Source: Bacteroidales bacterium (GTDB lineage Bacteria; Bacteroidota; Bacteroidia; Bacteroidales; UBA932). Taken from it: 52,165 bases of DNA. The notes beneath the pieces were generated by a model. That model ran no database searches. It was not told the origin of the DNA and worked only from the letters and a program-made list of their open reading frames with translations. Shown one piece after another: positions 32,824-41,696 of this stretch (positions within the stretch are counted from its first letter, which is position 1; each line of letters begins with the position of its first letter). The position numbers and the translations under genes are program-made. The stretch covers positions 1 to 52,165 of the forward strand of contig JAFZIO010000008.1 of NCBI GenBank assembly GCA_017554335.1, in the 5' to 3' direction.

Positions 32824-33442
32824 CGGCAAGGGGATCCTGCGACCTGAAGACAGAGCTGCCGGCAACCACCACATCGGCACCGGCCTCACGAAGGGCGGCG
32901 GCGTTGTCTGCTGACACTCCCCCGTCGACTTCAATAAGTGCCCTGGCACCGCGCTTCTTGATTTCGTTGCGCAATTCTGCCACACGGTCTAAACTTTCGT
33001 ATATGAATTTCTGTCCGCCGAATCCGGCAAAGACACTCATAATCAGGAAGAAATCAGCCTTGCCTATATAAGGGAAAAGGCGTTTTACAGGTACGTCCGG
33101 ATTGATGACCACGCCTGCTTTCATTCCGAGGGACTGGATCTCTGCAATGTTGGCGGCGGTACGCCTGCCTGCGGCCTCCAGGTGGAAGCTCACGCAGGAC
33201 ATTCCGTCCTCTGCCAGACGCTTGAACCAGCGCTCCGGGTGAACGACCATAAGATGGGCGTCCATGGGTTTGGCTGCAATTGAGGCGACAGCATCCAATA
33301 CGCTGAACCCGAACGAGATATTGGGCACGAACGTACCATCCATCACATCCAGGTGAATCCAGTCGGCTCCGGCATTGAGCTTACGGACCTCATCTTCCAG
33401 ATGGAGAAAATCGGCGGCGAGTAATGAAGGGGCGACAAGCAT
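32798..33442 (-). CDS. rpe: ribulose-phosphate 3-epimerase
   Basis: It interconverts ribulose 5-phosphate and xylulose 5-phosphate in the pentose phosphate pathway. The 214-aa TIM barrel has APSLLAADF at the start, HLDVMDGTFVPNIS, DAHLMVVHP, and the phosphate loops MSVFAGFGGQKFI and VDGGVSADN. Proline is usual where VFAGF has alanine. The start is six bases after pepD, in the dnaA-pepD-rpe run, and the 3' end overlaps birA. Confidence 0.95.
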   Translation of the reverse strand: MLVAPSLLAADFLHLEDEVRKLNAGADWIHLDVMDGTFVPNISFGFSVLDAVASIAAKPMDAHLMVVHPERWFKRLAEDGMSCVSFHLEAAGRRTAANIAEIQSLGMKAGVVINPDVPVKRLFPYIGKADFFLIMSVFAGFGGQKFIYESLDRVAELRNEIKKRGARALIEVDGGVSADNAAALREAGADVVVAGSSVFRSQDPLAAMQVLREA

Positions 33443-33448
33443 GGCGTT

Positions 33449-34870
33449 CTATTCAAAGTTACGTACTACATCATCGAGCAGGGCCACGAACTTGTCCATC
33501 GAGGCAAGCTCGAGCTTCTCTCCGGGGGCATGCACCCCGCGAAGCGTAGGACCGAAGGAGATCATATCCAGGCCCGGGAACTTCTGAAGGAACAGTCCGC
33601 ATTCGAGTCCGGCATGTATAGCCTTTATCTCCGGCTCCTGATTGAACAGCCTGCGGTACGCGTCGGCCGTACGGGCAAGGATGTGCGAATTCATGTCGGG
33701 GTTCCAGCCGGGATACTCATACATGTGGCGTACCACGGCTCCTGCATTCTCGAAACAGGCACGCACCTTGGCCGCCATGGCCCGGCGCTCGCTGGTTGCA
33801 GAGCTGCGCTGGCTGGTCACCACCTCTATTATTCGCTTGCCCTCATGCGTATGCGCGCTCGCAAGGTTGGAGGACGTCTGCACCAGGTCCGGGATGTCCT
33901 GACTCATCGCCTCTACCCCGTGGGGGCAGGAGTACAGTGCCGAGATGATCCGGCGGGATGCAGACGGAGCAATGGGCATCAGGTGCATTGAGGCCCTTTC
34001 CGCCTTGCATACCAGATCCGGGTCGGTGCGATGGAATTCCTCCTTCAGGTCGGCTCCGAAAGCACGGAAGGCGGCGATGCATTTGGCGGCGTCCGGGACT
34101 GCGACCAGAGCCTCGCACTCACGAGCTATGGCGTTGGGCTTTCCGCCTCCGTCGATGCTGACCAGCAGCAGACCGGAAGAAAGCTGGCTGTAGAGGAAGC
34201 GGGCCATGAGCTGCACCGTGTTCGCTCGTCCCTTATTGATATCGTCCCCGCTATGCCCGCCGATTCCTCCGGAAATGCTGCAGCGAACGTAATTCAGGTT
34301 GCTTTCCTTCCGGGTGAAGCGGAACTTGATGTTGGTGTTGAGTCCGCCGGCGCATCCTATGAACAACTGCCCCTCGTCCTCCGAGTCCAGGTTGATAAGG
34401 GTCTTGCCGCTGAAGAAACCGCTTTCCATAGCCTCGGCGCCATCCATTCCGGTCTCTTCAGAGATAGTGAAGAGGCACTCGATCTTGCCGGTAGGAGCGT
34501 CATCTTCCAGCAACGCAAGGGATGCGGCGATTCCGATTCCGTCGTCGGCTCCGAGAGTGGTGTCTTTGGCTATCATCCATCCGTCCTCAATGACATATTT
34601 GATGGGGTCCTTGCGGAAGTCGTGCTCAACTCCGGCATTCTTCTCGCACACCATATCCTGATGTGCCTGAAGCACTATCGTGGGAACTCCTTCCTTTCCG
34701 GAGGCAGCCTCCCGGATAATCAGCACATTGCCGGTGGCGTCGCGCTTGTACTCAAGTCCGTGAGCCTCTGCCCAGCGGCACAGCCAGTCCGTCACAGGGC
34801 CTTCGTATCCGGATTCACGGGGGATGGTTGTTATCTCCTTGAAAATATCAAGAACTCGTGCGATTTCCAT
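33449..34870 (-). CDS. pepD: aminoacyl-histidine dipeptidase (M20C peptidase)
   Basis: A cytosolic zinc dipeptidase (473 aa) that splits Xaa-His and many other dipeptides. The two-metal site is readable: LQAHQDMVC (His and Asp), TLGADDGIGIA (bridging Asp), ISEETGMDGA (catalytic Glu pair), NLDSEDEG and, near the end, FGPTLRGVHAPGEKL. The lid domain lies between. It follows dnaA after 15 bases and precedes rpe by six, so all three are probably one transcript. Confidence 0.94.
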   Translation of the reverse strand: MEIARVLDIFKEITTIPRESGYEGPVTDWLCRWAEAHGLEYKRDATGNVLIIREAASGKEGVPTIVLQAHQDMVCEKNAGVEHDFRKDPIKYVIEDGWMIAKDTTLGADDGIGIAASLALLEDDAPTGKIECLFTISEETGMDGAEAMESGFFSGKTLINLDSEDEGQLFIGCAGGLNTNIKFRFTRKESNLNYVRCSISGGIGGHSGDDINKGRANTVQLMARFLYSQLSSGLLLVSIDGGGKPNAIARECEALVAVPDAAKCIAAFRAFGADLKEEFHRTDPDLVCKAERASMHLMPIAPSASRRIISALYSCPHGVEAMSQDIPDLVQTSSNLASAHTHEGKRIIEVVTSQRSSATSERRAMAAKVRACFENAGAVVRHMYEYPGWNPDMNSHILARTADAYRRLFNQEPEIKAIHAGLECGLFLQKFPGLDMISFGPTLRGVHAPGEKLELASMDKFVALLDDVVRNFE

Positions 34871-34885
34871 ATATGTGGTTTTGGT

Positions 34886-36310
34886 TTATGCTTCCGAAGG
34901 GAGCAGCTGCGCCTCCAGGTCTGAGACGTACTTCTTGAACACCCTGTCCGTAGCCATGAGGTCGGACACCATGTTGCATGAGTGAAGCACGGTTGCATGG
35001 TCTTTGCCGCCGGTCTCCGCCCCGATCGTAGAAAGGGAGCAGTTGCTGATAAGGTTACGGCAAAGGTACATGGATATCTGGCGGGCCTGGACAATCTGGC
35101 GCCTGCGTGACTTGGAGACAAGGTCCTCGGGGCTTATGCCGAAGTATTCGCAAACTGCAGACTGTACGGAAGATATCGACAGCTCCTTGACCGGAGTGGC
35201 GACTATCTTCTCGGTGACCCGGGCGGCAAGCTCGACTGAATTCTCCGCATGCATGGCAGTGGCGTATGCCATAACGGACAGGAATGCGCCTTCCAGCTCA
35301 CGGAAATTGGTCTTTATATGCGATGCCAGATACTCCAGGACATCCTCCCCTATGGTCACGCCTTCCCTGCGGCAAAGGGATTGCAGCATCTTGAGACGGG
35401 TGCAGTAGTCGGGATGCAGAAGCTCGACCGAAAGGCCCCACTTGAAGCGGGAAAGCAGCCTGTCTTCGAAGTTCTGAAGCTCAACCGGTGCACGGTCCGA
35501 GGTGAATATCAACTGCTTGCCCATCTGGTGCAGGTAGTTGAATATATTGAAGAAAGCGTTCTGGGTACCGGGACCCTGAAGGTCCTGGATATCGTCCACG
35601 ATGAGAACGTCTATCTTTTTATAGAATCCCAGGAAGTCGGTCAGCTTGTTGCGCACATTGACCGCATCCATGTACTGGGTCTTGAACTCATGGCCGTTAA
35701 TGTACAGAACTACCAGATCCGGGAACTTCTCATGTATGGAAATACCTACGGCCTGAGCGAGATGGGTCTTGCCGAGACCAGGACCGCCGAAAATGAAAAG
35801 CGGATTGAAGGAAGTCTTGCCGGGTGCGGACGAAATTGCCGTTCCTGCTGTATAGCCCATCTTGTTGCACTCTCCCACTATAAAATTGGTAAAGCAATAA
35901 ACAGGATTGAGCTTGGGATTGATTCTGACCTTGGTAAGTCCGGGATAGACGAAAGGATTCGGAGTACCGGACGGCTGGGCGGCAATGCTCACCTCCCTGT
36001 TCTGGGGGACGGAACCGGTTGCCTCGGGAACGGCCAGGGCCGGCTGGGACTTAACGGTGCGTACCAGATATACCAGCCTGGCGTCTGCTCCTATTACCCT
36101 CTTCAGGGTCTTCTTGATAACGTCGAGATACGTAGCCTCCAGATACTCGCGGAAGAAATCGGAAGGGACTTCAACCGTGAGGGTGGAGTCTGTAACAGAT
36201 ACCGGGCGCACAGGCTTGAACCAGGTCGTGAACTTCTGGGGTTCCACGATCTGCTCCACAATCTTGAGGAAATGATTCCAAATATCTATATGTCGTTCGT
36301 TCTCGTTCAT
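34886..36310 (-). CDS. dnaA: chromosomal replication initiator protein DnaA
   Basis: The AAA+ initiator of chromosome replication (474 aa). Domain I (about 1-85) mediates contacts, with DIWNHFLKIVEQ and FTTWFKPV. A Pro/Ser/Ala-rich linker (about 88-120) follows. The ATPase has FGGPGLGKTH (Walker A, 175-182) and VLIVDDIQ (Asp 239-240), with sensor and arginine-finger segments after it. Domain IV ends with the DNA-binding signature GGKDHATVLHSCN. An A+T-rich 283-bp stretch precedes it. No exact -7 box was found; the closest is CATTTTTG near 36342-36349. Confidence 0.97.
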   Translation of the reverse strand: MNENERHIDIWNHFLKIVEQIVEPQKFTTWFKPVRPVSVTDSTLTVEVPSDFFREYLEATYLDVIKKTLKRVIGADARLVYLVRTVKSQPALAVPEATGSVPQNREVSIAAQPSGTPNPFVYPGLTKVRINPKLNPVYCFTNFIVGECNKMGYTAGTAISSAPGKTSFNPLFIFGGPGLGKTHLAQAVGISIHEKFPDLVVLYINGHEFKTQYMDAVNVRNKLTDFLGFYKKIDVLIVDDIQDLQGPGTQNAFFNIFNYLHQMGKQLIFTSDRAPVELQNFEDRLLSRFKWGLSVELLHPDYCTRLKMLQSLCRREGVTIGEDVLEYLASHIKTNFRELEGAFLSVMAYATAMHAENSVELAARVTEKIVATPVKELSISSVQSAVCEYFGISPEDLVSKSRRRQIVQARQISMYLCRNLISNCSLSTIGAETGGKDHATVLHSCNMVSDLMATDRVFKKYVSDLEAQLLPSEA

Positions 36311-36593
36311 TAGAAATCGCGACCATCCGGAACAGACAATCGCGTTTGCAAAAATGGTTGAAAAAAAATGTAAAAAAAAATCTTATTGATATTGTTTTTT
36401 AAGTTTTTTTAGCATTAATTATATAGACAAAGTGCGGAATTCACCCCATTTATAATATAACGCATATCAATAAGTTACAAGATTGACACTTTGCTAAATC
36501 CATATAATTCACATATTTTGTAAATTATAAAGATTCAAAAGAAGCCCTTTCAAGAAAAAACCTCAGCGCACCAATCTTAAGAGGTAAAAAAGC
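36311..36593. other. A+T-rich gap upstream of dnaA
   Basis: There is no gene. It holds long A or T runs, and a near match to a DnaA box (TAATTCACA, 36505-36513, one base from TTATTCACA), but no cluster of TTATNCACA sites. It presumably carries the dnaA promoter; an origin function is possible but not supported. Confidence 0.4.
36555..36585 (-). terminator. possible terminator of the amidase gene
   Basis: On the minus strand ACCTC (36585-36581) pairs with GAGGT (36564-36560) across a 16-base loop, then six T follow. The stem is short, so the call is moderate; the T-tract is also present in the other direction. Confidence 0.4.
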
Positions 36594-37718
36594 CTATTTT
36601 TGCATAGTTACTTTTTCTCCTTCGATCTTCACAATAAAAGCATCGGGATATTTTTTACGAATATTTGCAAAATCTTTTTTTGCACCGTCGACATCTGGCG
36701 AAACGGCTATAATATATTTGTAAACTTTCCCGGTGTTCACAATCAAAGGAGTATATCCCATAAAGGCCTTGTCCTTCGGATCGAGCTTCTTTGAGCCGGC
36801 AAAAATCTGTACCCCGTAGGAGACTGCCGCGTTCCCGCTCTCCTGCACATTCCCCTTCCCTGCCGCCACGGGAGCATCGGCAGGTTTGGAAGGCTTGGAG
36901 GGTGCTTCAACCTCAACGTCAAGTGCAACGCTGCGGTCGTATCCATCCTTATATTTCTTGAAGGCTTCACACAACCTGGCTGCCAGCTTGTCGCGGTTGC
37001 TTTCATTCTTGAGAACGCTCAGATCTGTAGCGTTGGAGATAAAGCCGAGCTCCACCAGAACAGCAGGCATAGCGGTTCTCCACAACACCAGGAAGGGATC
37101 CTGCCAGACCCCGCGATTGGCTGAAACCGGGCCGCCGTCCAGGGACTTGGATATGATTCCGGCGAATTCCAGGCTCTGTTCCAAATGGGAATTCTGCATA
37201 AGCTGCATGAAAATGAAAGACTCGGGATCATTAGGATCGAAGCCCTGATACTTGGTGGTATAGTCGTCTTCCAGCAGAATCACGGAATTCTCCCGCTTGC
37301 AGACATTCATGTTATAGGCAAACAAGTCCCTGTCTTTCTGGGATGACTTGCCCAGTACATGTACCGAGAAGCCGTTGGGACCCGTGCTGGGAACGGCGTT
37401 TATATGAATAGACATAAACAACTGCGCATCCGCTTTGTTGGCTATTTCGGCACGGTCATTGAGGGCAACCGTCTTGTCGCTGTCGCGGGTAAGGATAACC
37501 TTGACGCCGGGGCATTCGGCCTTGATTTTTTCCGCCAGCTTTTTGGATATGTCAAGAGTGAATGTCTTCTCGTAGTATTTTCCGTCCCTGCTCACGGTTC
37601 CGGGATCTTTACCACCATGCCCCGGATCAATGACAAGGGTGGTAAGGCCTATGTCCTGAGCATGTGCAGGGAGCACAAGCAGGAAGGCAGCCAGGAGTAA
37701 GTAAATTGTGCGTTTCAA
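36594..37718 (-). CDS. N-acetylmuramoyl-L-alanine amidase with SPOR-like tail
   Basis: An exported zinc amidase (Amidase_3 type, 374 aa) that cuts peptide stems from peptidoglycan during division or turnover. A signal peptide of about 20 residues starts from TTG 37718; no ATG is available before the mature part. Metal and catalytic positions are VIDPGHGGKDPG (His), a Glu in KYYEKTF, SIHINA (His), and LVELGFISN (Glu). A Ser/Pro/Ala linker near 280-300 leads to a C-terminal domain of about 75 residues (VSYGVQIFAGSKKLDP onward) resembling SPOR, which binds stem-free glycan strands. It is divergent from lptD. Confidence 0.9.
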   Translation of the reverse strand: MKRTIYLLLAAFLLVLPAHAQDIGLTTLVIDPGHGGKDPGTVSRDGKYYEKTFTLDISKKLAEKIKAECPGVKVILTRDSDKTVALNDRAEIANKADAQLFMSIHINAVPSTGPNGFSVHVLGKSSQKDRDLFAYNMNVCKRENSVILLEDDYTTKYQGFDPNDPESFIFMQLMQNSHLEQSLEFAGIISKSLDGGPVSANRGVWQDPFLVLWRTAMPAVLVELGFISNATDLSVLKNESNRDKLAARLCEAFKKYKDGYDRSVALDVEVEAPSKPSKPADAPVAAGKGNVQESGNAAVSYGVQIFAGSKKLDPKDKAFMGYTPLIVNTGKVYKYIIAVSPDVDGAKKDFANIRKKYPDAFIVKIEGEKVTMQK

Positions 37719-37736
37719 AAAAATTCGTTAATTTTG
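37706..37736 (+). promoter_or_regulatory. lptD operon promoter
   Basis: TTG (37706-37708), 20 nt and TAATTTTG (37729-37736) match the consensus exactly. The -33 element lies within the first codons of the divergent amidase gene. The expected RNA start is near 37743, giving a leader of about 26 nt. Confidence 0.7.
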
Positions 37737-37744
37737 TCGATTCG

Positions 37745-37752
37745 CAAATTTA
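37745..37752 (-). promoter_or_regulatory. -7 box of the amidase gene
   Basis: TAAATTTG on the minus strand, 27 bp from the TTG start codon of the amidase. It lies inside the expected leader of lptD, so the two transcripts would start within a few bases of each other. Confidence 0.45.
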
Positions 37753-37768
37753 ATAAAATAATTGTAAT

Positions 37769-40516
37769 TTGAGAGCGGTTAGGCGAATAGTTTGTGTCTT
37801 GGCGGTGCTGGCATTGTCCTTCCAGTTCCTTGATGCCCAGAACGTGGGGCGGAGAGGGGCACGAAGGGTTTTCAGCAACGCCGTTCCCAAAACCGTCAGG
37901 ACAGTGGAACTGGATTCCGCCGAAATCGCCCGCCGCGACTCAATCCACATTGCCGATTCCCTCCGCCGCGTCGACTCAGCCGCAATGAGGGCCAAGAGTT
38001 CCCTGGAGGTACCCGCTTTTTCCGAGGCCAAGGACTCCATAGTCGAGGTATTCACTGACGGCCAGCGTATGATATACTACTATGGAAACGTCTCCGTCGA
38101 ATATCAGGACATGAAGCTCACCGCTGCATACATGCAGTACAACATGAAGACCGGCACCGTGTTCGCAAAGGGCGTGTACGACACCCTGAAGGGCGAATGG
38201 GTGGGCCGGCCGGTCATGACCCAGGGAGGCAAGACCTACAACATGGACGAGGTGCGCTACAACTTCGACACCCGCAAGGCGTCCATAAAGAATATAATCA
38301 CCAACGAGGAAAACGCCATAATGCACGGCGGCCGGGTGAAGATGATGCCGGACCAGAGCATCAACATGACCAACGGCAAATATACCGTATGCGAGCTGGA
38401 CCACCCGCATTACTATCTGGCTCTTACGTCCGCGAAAGTGATGACGGAGCCTTCCCAGAAGACGGTTTTCGGTCCCGCGTACCTGGTTGTGGAAGACGTC
38501 AAGCTGCCTTTCGTCGGACTCCCCTTCGGCTTCATACCCAAACGTCCGGAAAGGGCCACCGGCCTTCTGATGCCCAACTTCGGAGAGGAAAAAGCCCGAG
38601 GCTTCTACATGAGGGACGCCGGTATGTATTTCGTTTTCGGCGATTATATGGACCTGTCGCTCACGGGCGACTACTACACCCTGGGCTCGTGGGCGGTTAA
38701 CGTGAACTCCCGCTACATGGTCAAGTACAAGTTCAACGGCAGCTTCGGCTTCACCTATTCCCATGACCAGACGGGAGAGAAAGACACTCCGGAGTACAAC
38801 GAATTCAGCAACTTTGCGGTCAAGTGGTCCCATACGCAGGACGCCAAGGCCCACCCGGGAACAAACTTCAGCGCCTCGGTGAATTTCTCGTCCCCTTCCA
38901 ACAGCAAGTACAACGCACACTCCGTAAACGAGGCCCTGCAGAACCAGATTTCGTCATCCATCTCCTATTCCAAAAACTGGAACGGAAAATTCAACCTGAG
39001 CATCAACGCCCTGCATTCCCAGAGCTCCAGAGACTCTTCGTACTCCTTTACCCTGCCTAACGTCACGTTCAGCGTCAGCACCTTCTATCCTTTCAAGCGC
39101 AAAGTGCGCGTTGGAAAGGAAAGGTTCTATGAGAAAATCTCCATAGGTTACAACACCACCCTGCAGAACAAGATAAACTTCAAGGCCTCCGAGTTCGGGC
39201 AGGAAGGCTTCCCGGACCGCTTCCAGAACGGAATGACGCACAACTTCTCCATCGGCCTGCCCAACTTCCAGCTGTTCAAATACATCAACGTCAACCCGTC
39301 GGTGTCTTACGGAATGAACTGGCAGTTCAGGAAGAGGGAGTATGCTTACAACCCGGAAACCGACAAGGAAGAAGAGCTCCCGAGCTCCCAGTTCAACACC
39401 TTCGGCATTACCCAGAACTATTCCGGATCGGTGGCCATGAGCACACGAATCTACGGTATGTACCAGTTCGGTGATTATCACACGGTACAGGCTATACGTC
39501 ATGTCATATCCCCTTCCGTGTCCATGTCTTTCAGCCCTGAGCTGGGAACCTACGCCAATGGTTACAGGACCCTGGAATACACCGACATACACGGCAACCA
39601 GAAGACCAAGGAATACAACATCTACTCCGGCAATGTTTATGGTCCTCCGGGCAAGGGCAAGTCTGCCTCGGCCAGCATATCCATAGGAAACAACCTGGAA
39701 GCCAAGGTGCGCGACCTGGCGGACACCACCGGAAAGGCCAACAAGAAGGTGAAGCTCATCGATCAGCTCAACCTCAGCACCAGCTACAACTTCCTGGCTG
39801 ACAGTTTGAATATGAGCACCCTCAACCTGTCCATGTCCACCAACCTCTTCAACGCCGTGAATATAAGCGGAAGCGCCAGCTTCGACCCTTACGCCTGGGG
39901 CAAGGACAACCGGAGGATCAACAAATTCGCCATCACCCAGGGTCAGGGTCTCATGCGCCTGGGCAACGTAAGCGCATCGGCGTCATGGTCGATTTCCGGC
40001 AAGGGAGAGATCAACGGCAACGACGGCGCCAAGGATCCCAACAGCAGGCAGGGACAGGGTGGTTCTGTAATCAACGGCGCCGCCAGCTACTACCAACGCC
40101 ACTTCTACCATCCCGTCACCGGGGAATTCATTCCCGGAGGTTGGCTATATTATACGAATCCCAATGCGCCCTGGACGCTCAGCCTCAGCTACTCCTTCAG
40201 CTGCAACATGCTGTATAAGTGGGAGGAAGATGTGCTCACGCCTACCAGCAACATAACGCAGACCATTCAGGCCAACGGCAACATCAAGCTGTCGCCCCGC
40301 ATGAGCATGACAGCCAGTTCCGGCTTCGACCTCCAGGCCATGAAGATAACCACAACCCAGTTCAGTTTCACATACGACCTGCACTGCTTCAACATATCGG
40401 TCTCCTGGGTGCCTCTGGGCAGCTGGGCCTCCTATCAGTTCCGCATCGCGGCCAACGCTTCTGCGCTTGCGGACATTCTGCAGTTGAAGAAGAGCAGCAG
40501 CTTCTGGGACAATTAG
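37769..40516 (+). CDS. lptD: LptD-type outer-membrane LPS assembly protein
   Basis: A large outer-membrane beta-barrel (915 aa) that inserts lipopolysaccharide into the outer leaflet. TTG 37769 is the only usable start: an in-frame TAA lies 15 bp upstream, and the protein opens directly with a signal peptide ending near FLDA. Residues of about 95-230 are an OstA/LptA-like beta-jellyroll, read from repeats such as GNVSVEYQDMKLTAAYMQYN, FAKGVYDTLKGEWV and GGRVKMMPDQ. The rest alternates aromatic and polar residues as membrane strands and ends in the hydrophobic FRIAANASALADILQL. This is the Bacteroidota LptD form, longer than the E. coli protein. It leads an operon with three glycan-transfer genes. 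Confidence 0.87.
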   Translation: MRAVRRIVCVLAVLALSFQFLDAQNVGRRGARRVFSNAVPKTVRTVELDSAEIARRDSIHIADSLRRVDSAAMRAKSSLEVPAFSEAKDSIVEVFTDGQRMIYYYGNVSVEYQDMKLTAAYMQYNMKTGTVFAKGVYDTLKGEWVGRPVMTQGGKTYNMDEVRYNFDTRKASIKNIITNEENAIMHGGRVKMMPDQSINMTNGKYTVCELDHPHYYLALTSAKVMTEPSQKTVFGPAYLVVEDVKLPFVGLPFGFIPKRPERATGLLMPNFGEEKARGFYMRDAGMYFVFGDYMDLSLTGDYYTLGSWAVNVNSRYMVKYKFNGSFGFTYSHDQTGEKDTPEYNEFSNFAVKWSHTQDAKAHPGTNFSASVNFSSPSNSKYNAHSVNEALQNQISSSISYSKNWNGKFNLSINALHSQSSRDSSYSFTLPNVTFSVSTFYPFKRKVRVGKERFYEKISIGYNTTLQNKINFKASEFGQEGFPDRFQNGMTHNFSIGLPNFQLFKYINVNPSVSYGMNWQFRKREYAYNPETDKEEELPSSQFNTFGITQNYSGSVAMSTRIYGMYQFGDYHTVQAIRHVISPSVSMSFSPELGTYANGYRTLEYTDIHGNQKTKEYNIYSGNVYGPPGKGKSASASISIGNNLEAKVRDLADTTGKANKKVKLIDQLNLSTSYNFLADSLNMSTLNLSMSTNLFNAVNISGSASFDPYAWGKDNRRINKFAITQGQGLMRLGNVSASASWSISGKGEINGNDGAKDPNSRQGQGGSVINGAASYYQRHFYHPVTGEFIPGGWLYYTNPNAPWTLSLSYSFSCNMLYKWEEDVLTPTSNITQTIQANGNIKLSPRMSMTASSGFDLQAMKITTTQFSFTYDLHCFNISVSWVPLGSWASYQFRIAANASALADILQLKKSSSFWDN

Positions 40517-40524
40517 TGAAAGAG

Positions 40525-41271
40525 ATGATACACGGAAAGAAAGTCATAGTGGTGATGCCGGCATACAATGCCGAGAAGACACTGGAGCAAACCTACGCCG
40601 AAATACCGAGAGATATTGTTGACGAAGTAATCCTTACCGACGACTGCAGCCGGGACGCCACCGTTGCCAAGGCACGCGAGCTCGGGATCAAGGAAGTCCT
40701 GATCCATCCCCGCAACCGCGGATACGGCGGCAACCAGAAGACCTGCTACGACAGGGCGCTCGAACTCGGAGCGGACATAGTCATCATGCTCCACCCCGAC
40801 TACCAGTATACCCCCAAGCTGATAGAGGCCATGGCATACATCATTGCCAACGGCGTCTATCCGGTAGTCTTCGGCTCCAGGATACTCGGCAAGGGTGCCA
40901 GGAAGGGCGGCATGCCGCTGATCAAATACATAGCAAACCGTTTCCTCACCCTTACCCAGAACCTGCTGCTCAACCAGAAGCTCTCCGAGTACCACACCGG
41001 CTACCGCGCATTCAGCGCCGAGGTGCTCCGGGCCGTGGACTACCATGTTTGCTCCGACGATTTCATACTGGACAACGAGATGGCCGCACAGATTTTCTGG
41101 GCCGGGTATGAGATAGGGGAAGTTACATGCCCCACCAAGTATTTCAACGACGCATCTTCGATTAATCTGCGCCGCAGCACGGTTTACGGCTTCGGCGTTC
41201 TGAGGGTATCGCTGGTGTACCGTTTGTGCAAGTGGCACCTTTGCAAAAGCAAGCTTTTTCCGACCGCATAA
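40525..41271 (+). CDS. GT2-family glycosyltransferase (dolichol-/polyprenyl-phosphate sugar synthase type)
   Basis: A 248-aa GT-A enzyme that should transfer a sugar from a nucleotide donor to undecaprenyl phosphate. The nucleotide pocket is IVVMPAYNAEKTLEQTY; DDCSRD and MLHPDYQYTP (the DxD-like metal site) follow, with the QxxRW-like region replaced by RRSTVYGFG near the end. It lacks the C-terminal membrane helices of ArnC. GTG 40516 is another possible start, three codons earlier. The TAA overlaps the GtrA-type ATG, so the genes are coupled. Confidence 0.85.
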   Translation: MIHGKKVIVVMPAYNAEKTLEQTYAEIPRDIVDEVILTDDCSRDATVAKARELGIKEVLIHPRNRGYGGNQKTCYDRALELGADIVIMLHPDYQYTPKLIEAMAYIIANGVYPVVFGSRILGKGARKGGMPLIKYIANRFLTLTQNLLLNQKLSEYHTGYRAFSAEVLRAVDYHVCSDDFILDNEMAAQIFWAGYEIGEVTCPTKYFNDASSINLRRSTVYGFGVLRVSLVYRLCKWHLCKSKLFPTA

Positions 41272-41696
41272 TGGGCTCATTGATTAAAGAAGCATTCTCC
41301 GGCCGTTCCGACGACGTAAAGGTCCAGGTGTTCCGTTACGGAATTGCCGGACTCACCGCCGCCACCGTAGACACAGGCCTGCTGGCCTTGCTTACAGAGC
41401 TGTTCGGAGAGAATCTTCTGCTGTTGTGGACGGCCATAGCTTTTGCTTGCGGCCTGGCCACAACATATATATTGAGCATCAAGTGGGTATTCAGCAACCG
41501 GACCATGAGCCAGGCTGCGGAACTGACCATTTTCATTATTATCGGCCTGGTGGGCCTGGGTCTCACTGAATTGCTGGTCTGGGTTTTCGCCATCAAGCTG
41601 GAATGGCACTATCTGCTTGCCAAAATCACTGCGGCCACTACCGTGTTCATATGGAATTTCACCGCCAAGAAACTTCTGCTTTTCCGGAATAAATGA
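41271..41696 (+). CDS. GtrA-like membrane protein
   Basis: A 141-aa inner-membrane protein with four hydrophobic helices (about 22-40, 48-68, 83-103 and 112-130). FRYGIAGLTAATVDTGLL is the usual opening of the GtrA family (PF04138), and FIWNFTAKKLLLFRNK the usual end. GtrA proteins are believed to flip undecaprenyl-phosphate-linked sugars to the periplasm. It sits exactly between a synthase and a glycan transferase and is coupled to both (TAATG and ATGA). Confidence 0.88.
   Translation: MGSLIKEAFSGRSDDVKVQVFRYGIAGLTAATVDTGLLALLTELFGENLLLLWTAIAFACGLATTYILSIKWVFSNRTMSQAAELTIFIIIGLVGLGLTELLVWVFAIKLEWHYLLAKITAATTVFIWNFTAKKLLLFRNK

Noticed and set aside
36311-36593. Replication origin next to dnaA
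   Set aside because: It is A+T-rich, but only one near-match to a DnaA box was found and base skew could not be computed, so no origin is claimed. A genome-wide GC-skew plot would decide.
36595-36602. TATTTTTG promoter box on the plus strand at the end of the amidase gene
   Set aside because: It lies in the final antisense codons with no gene downstream on that strand and no TTG at -33; probably chance.
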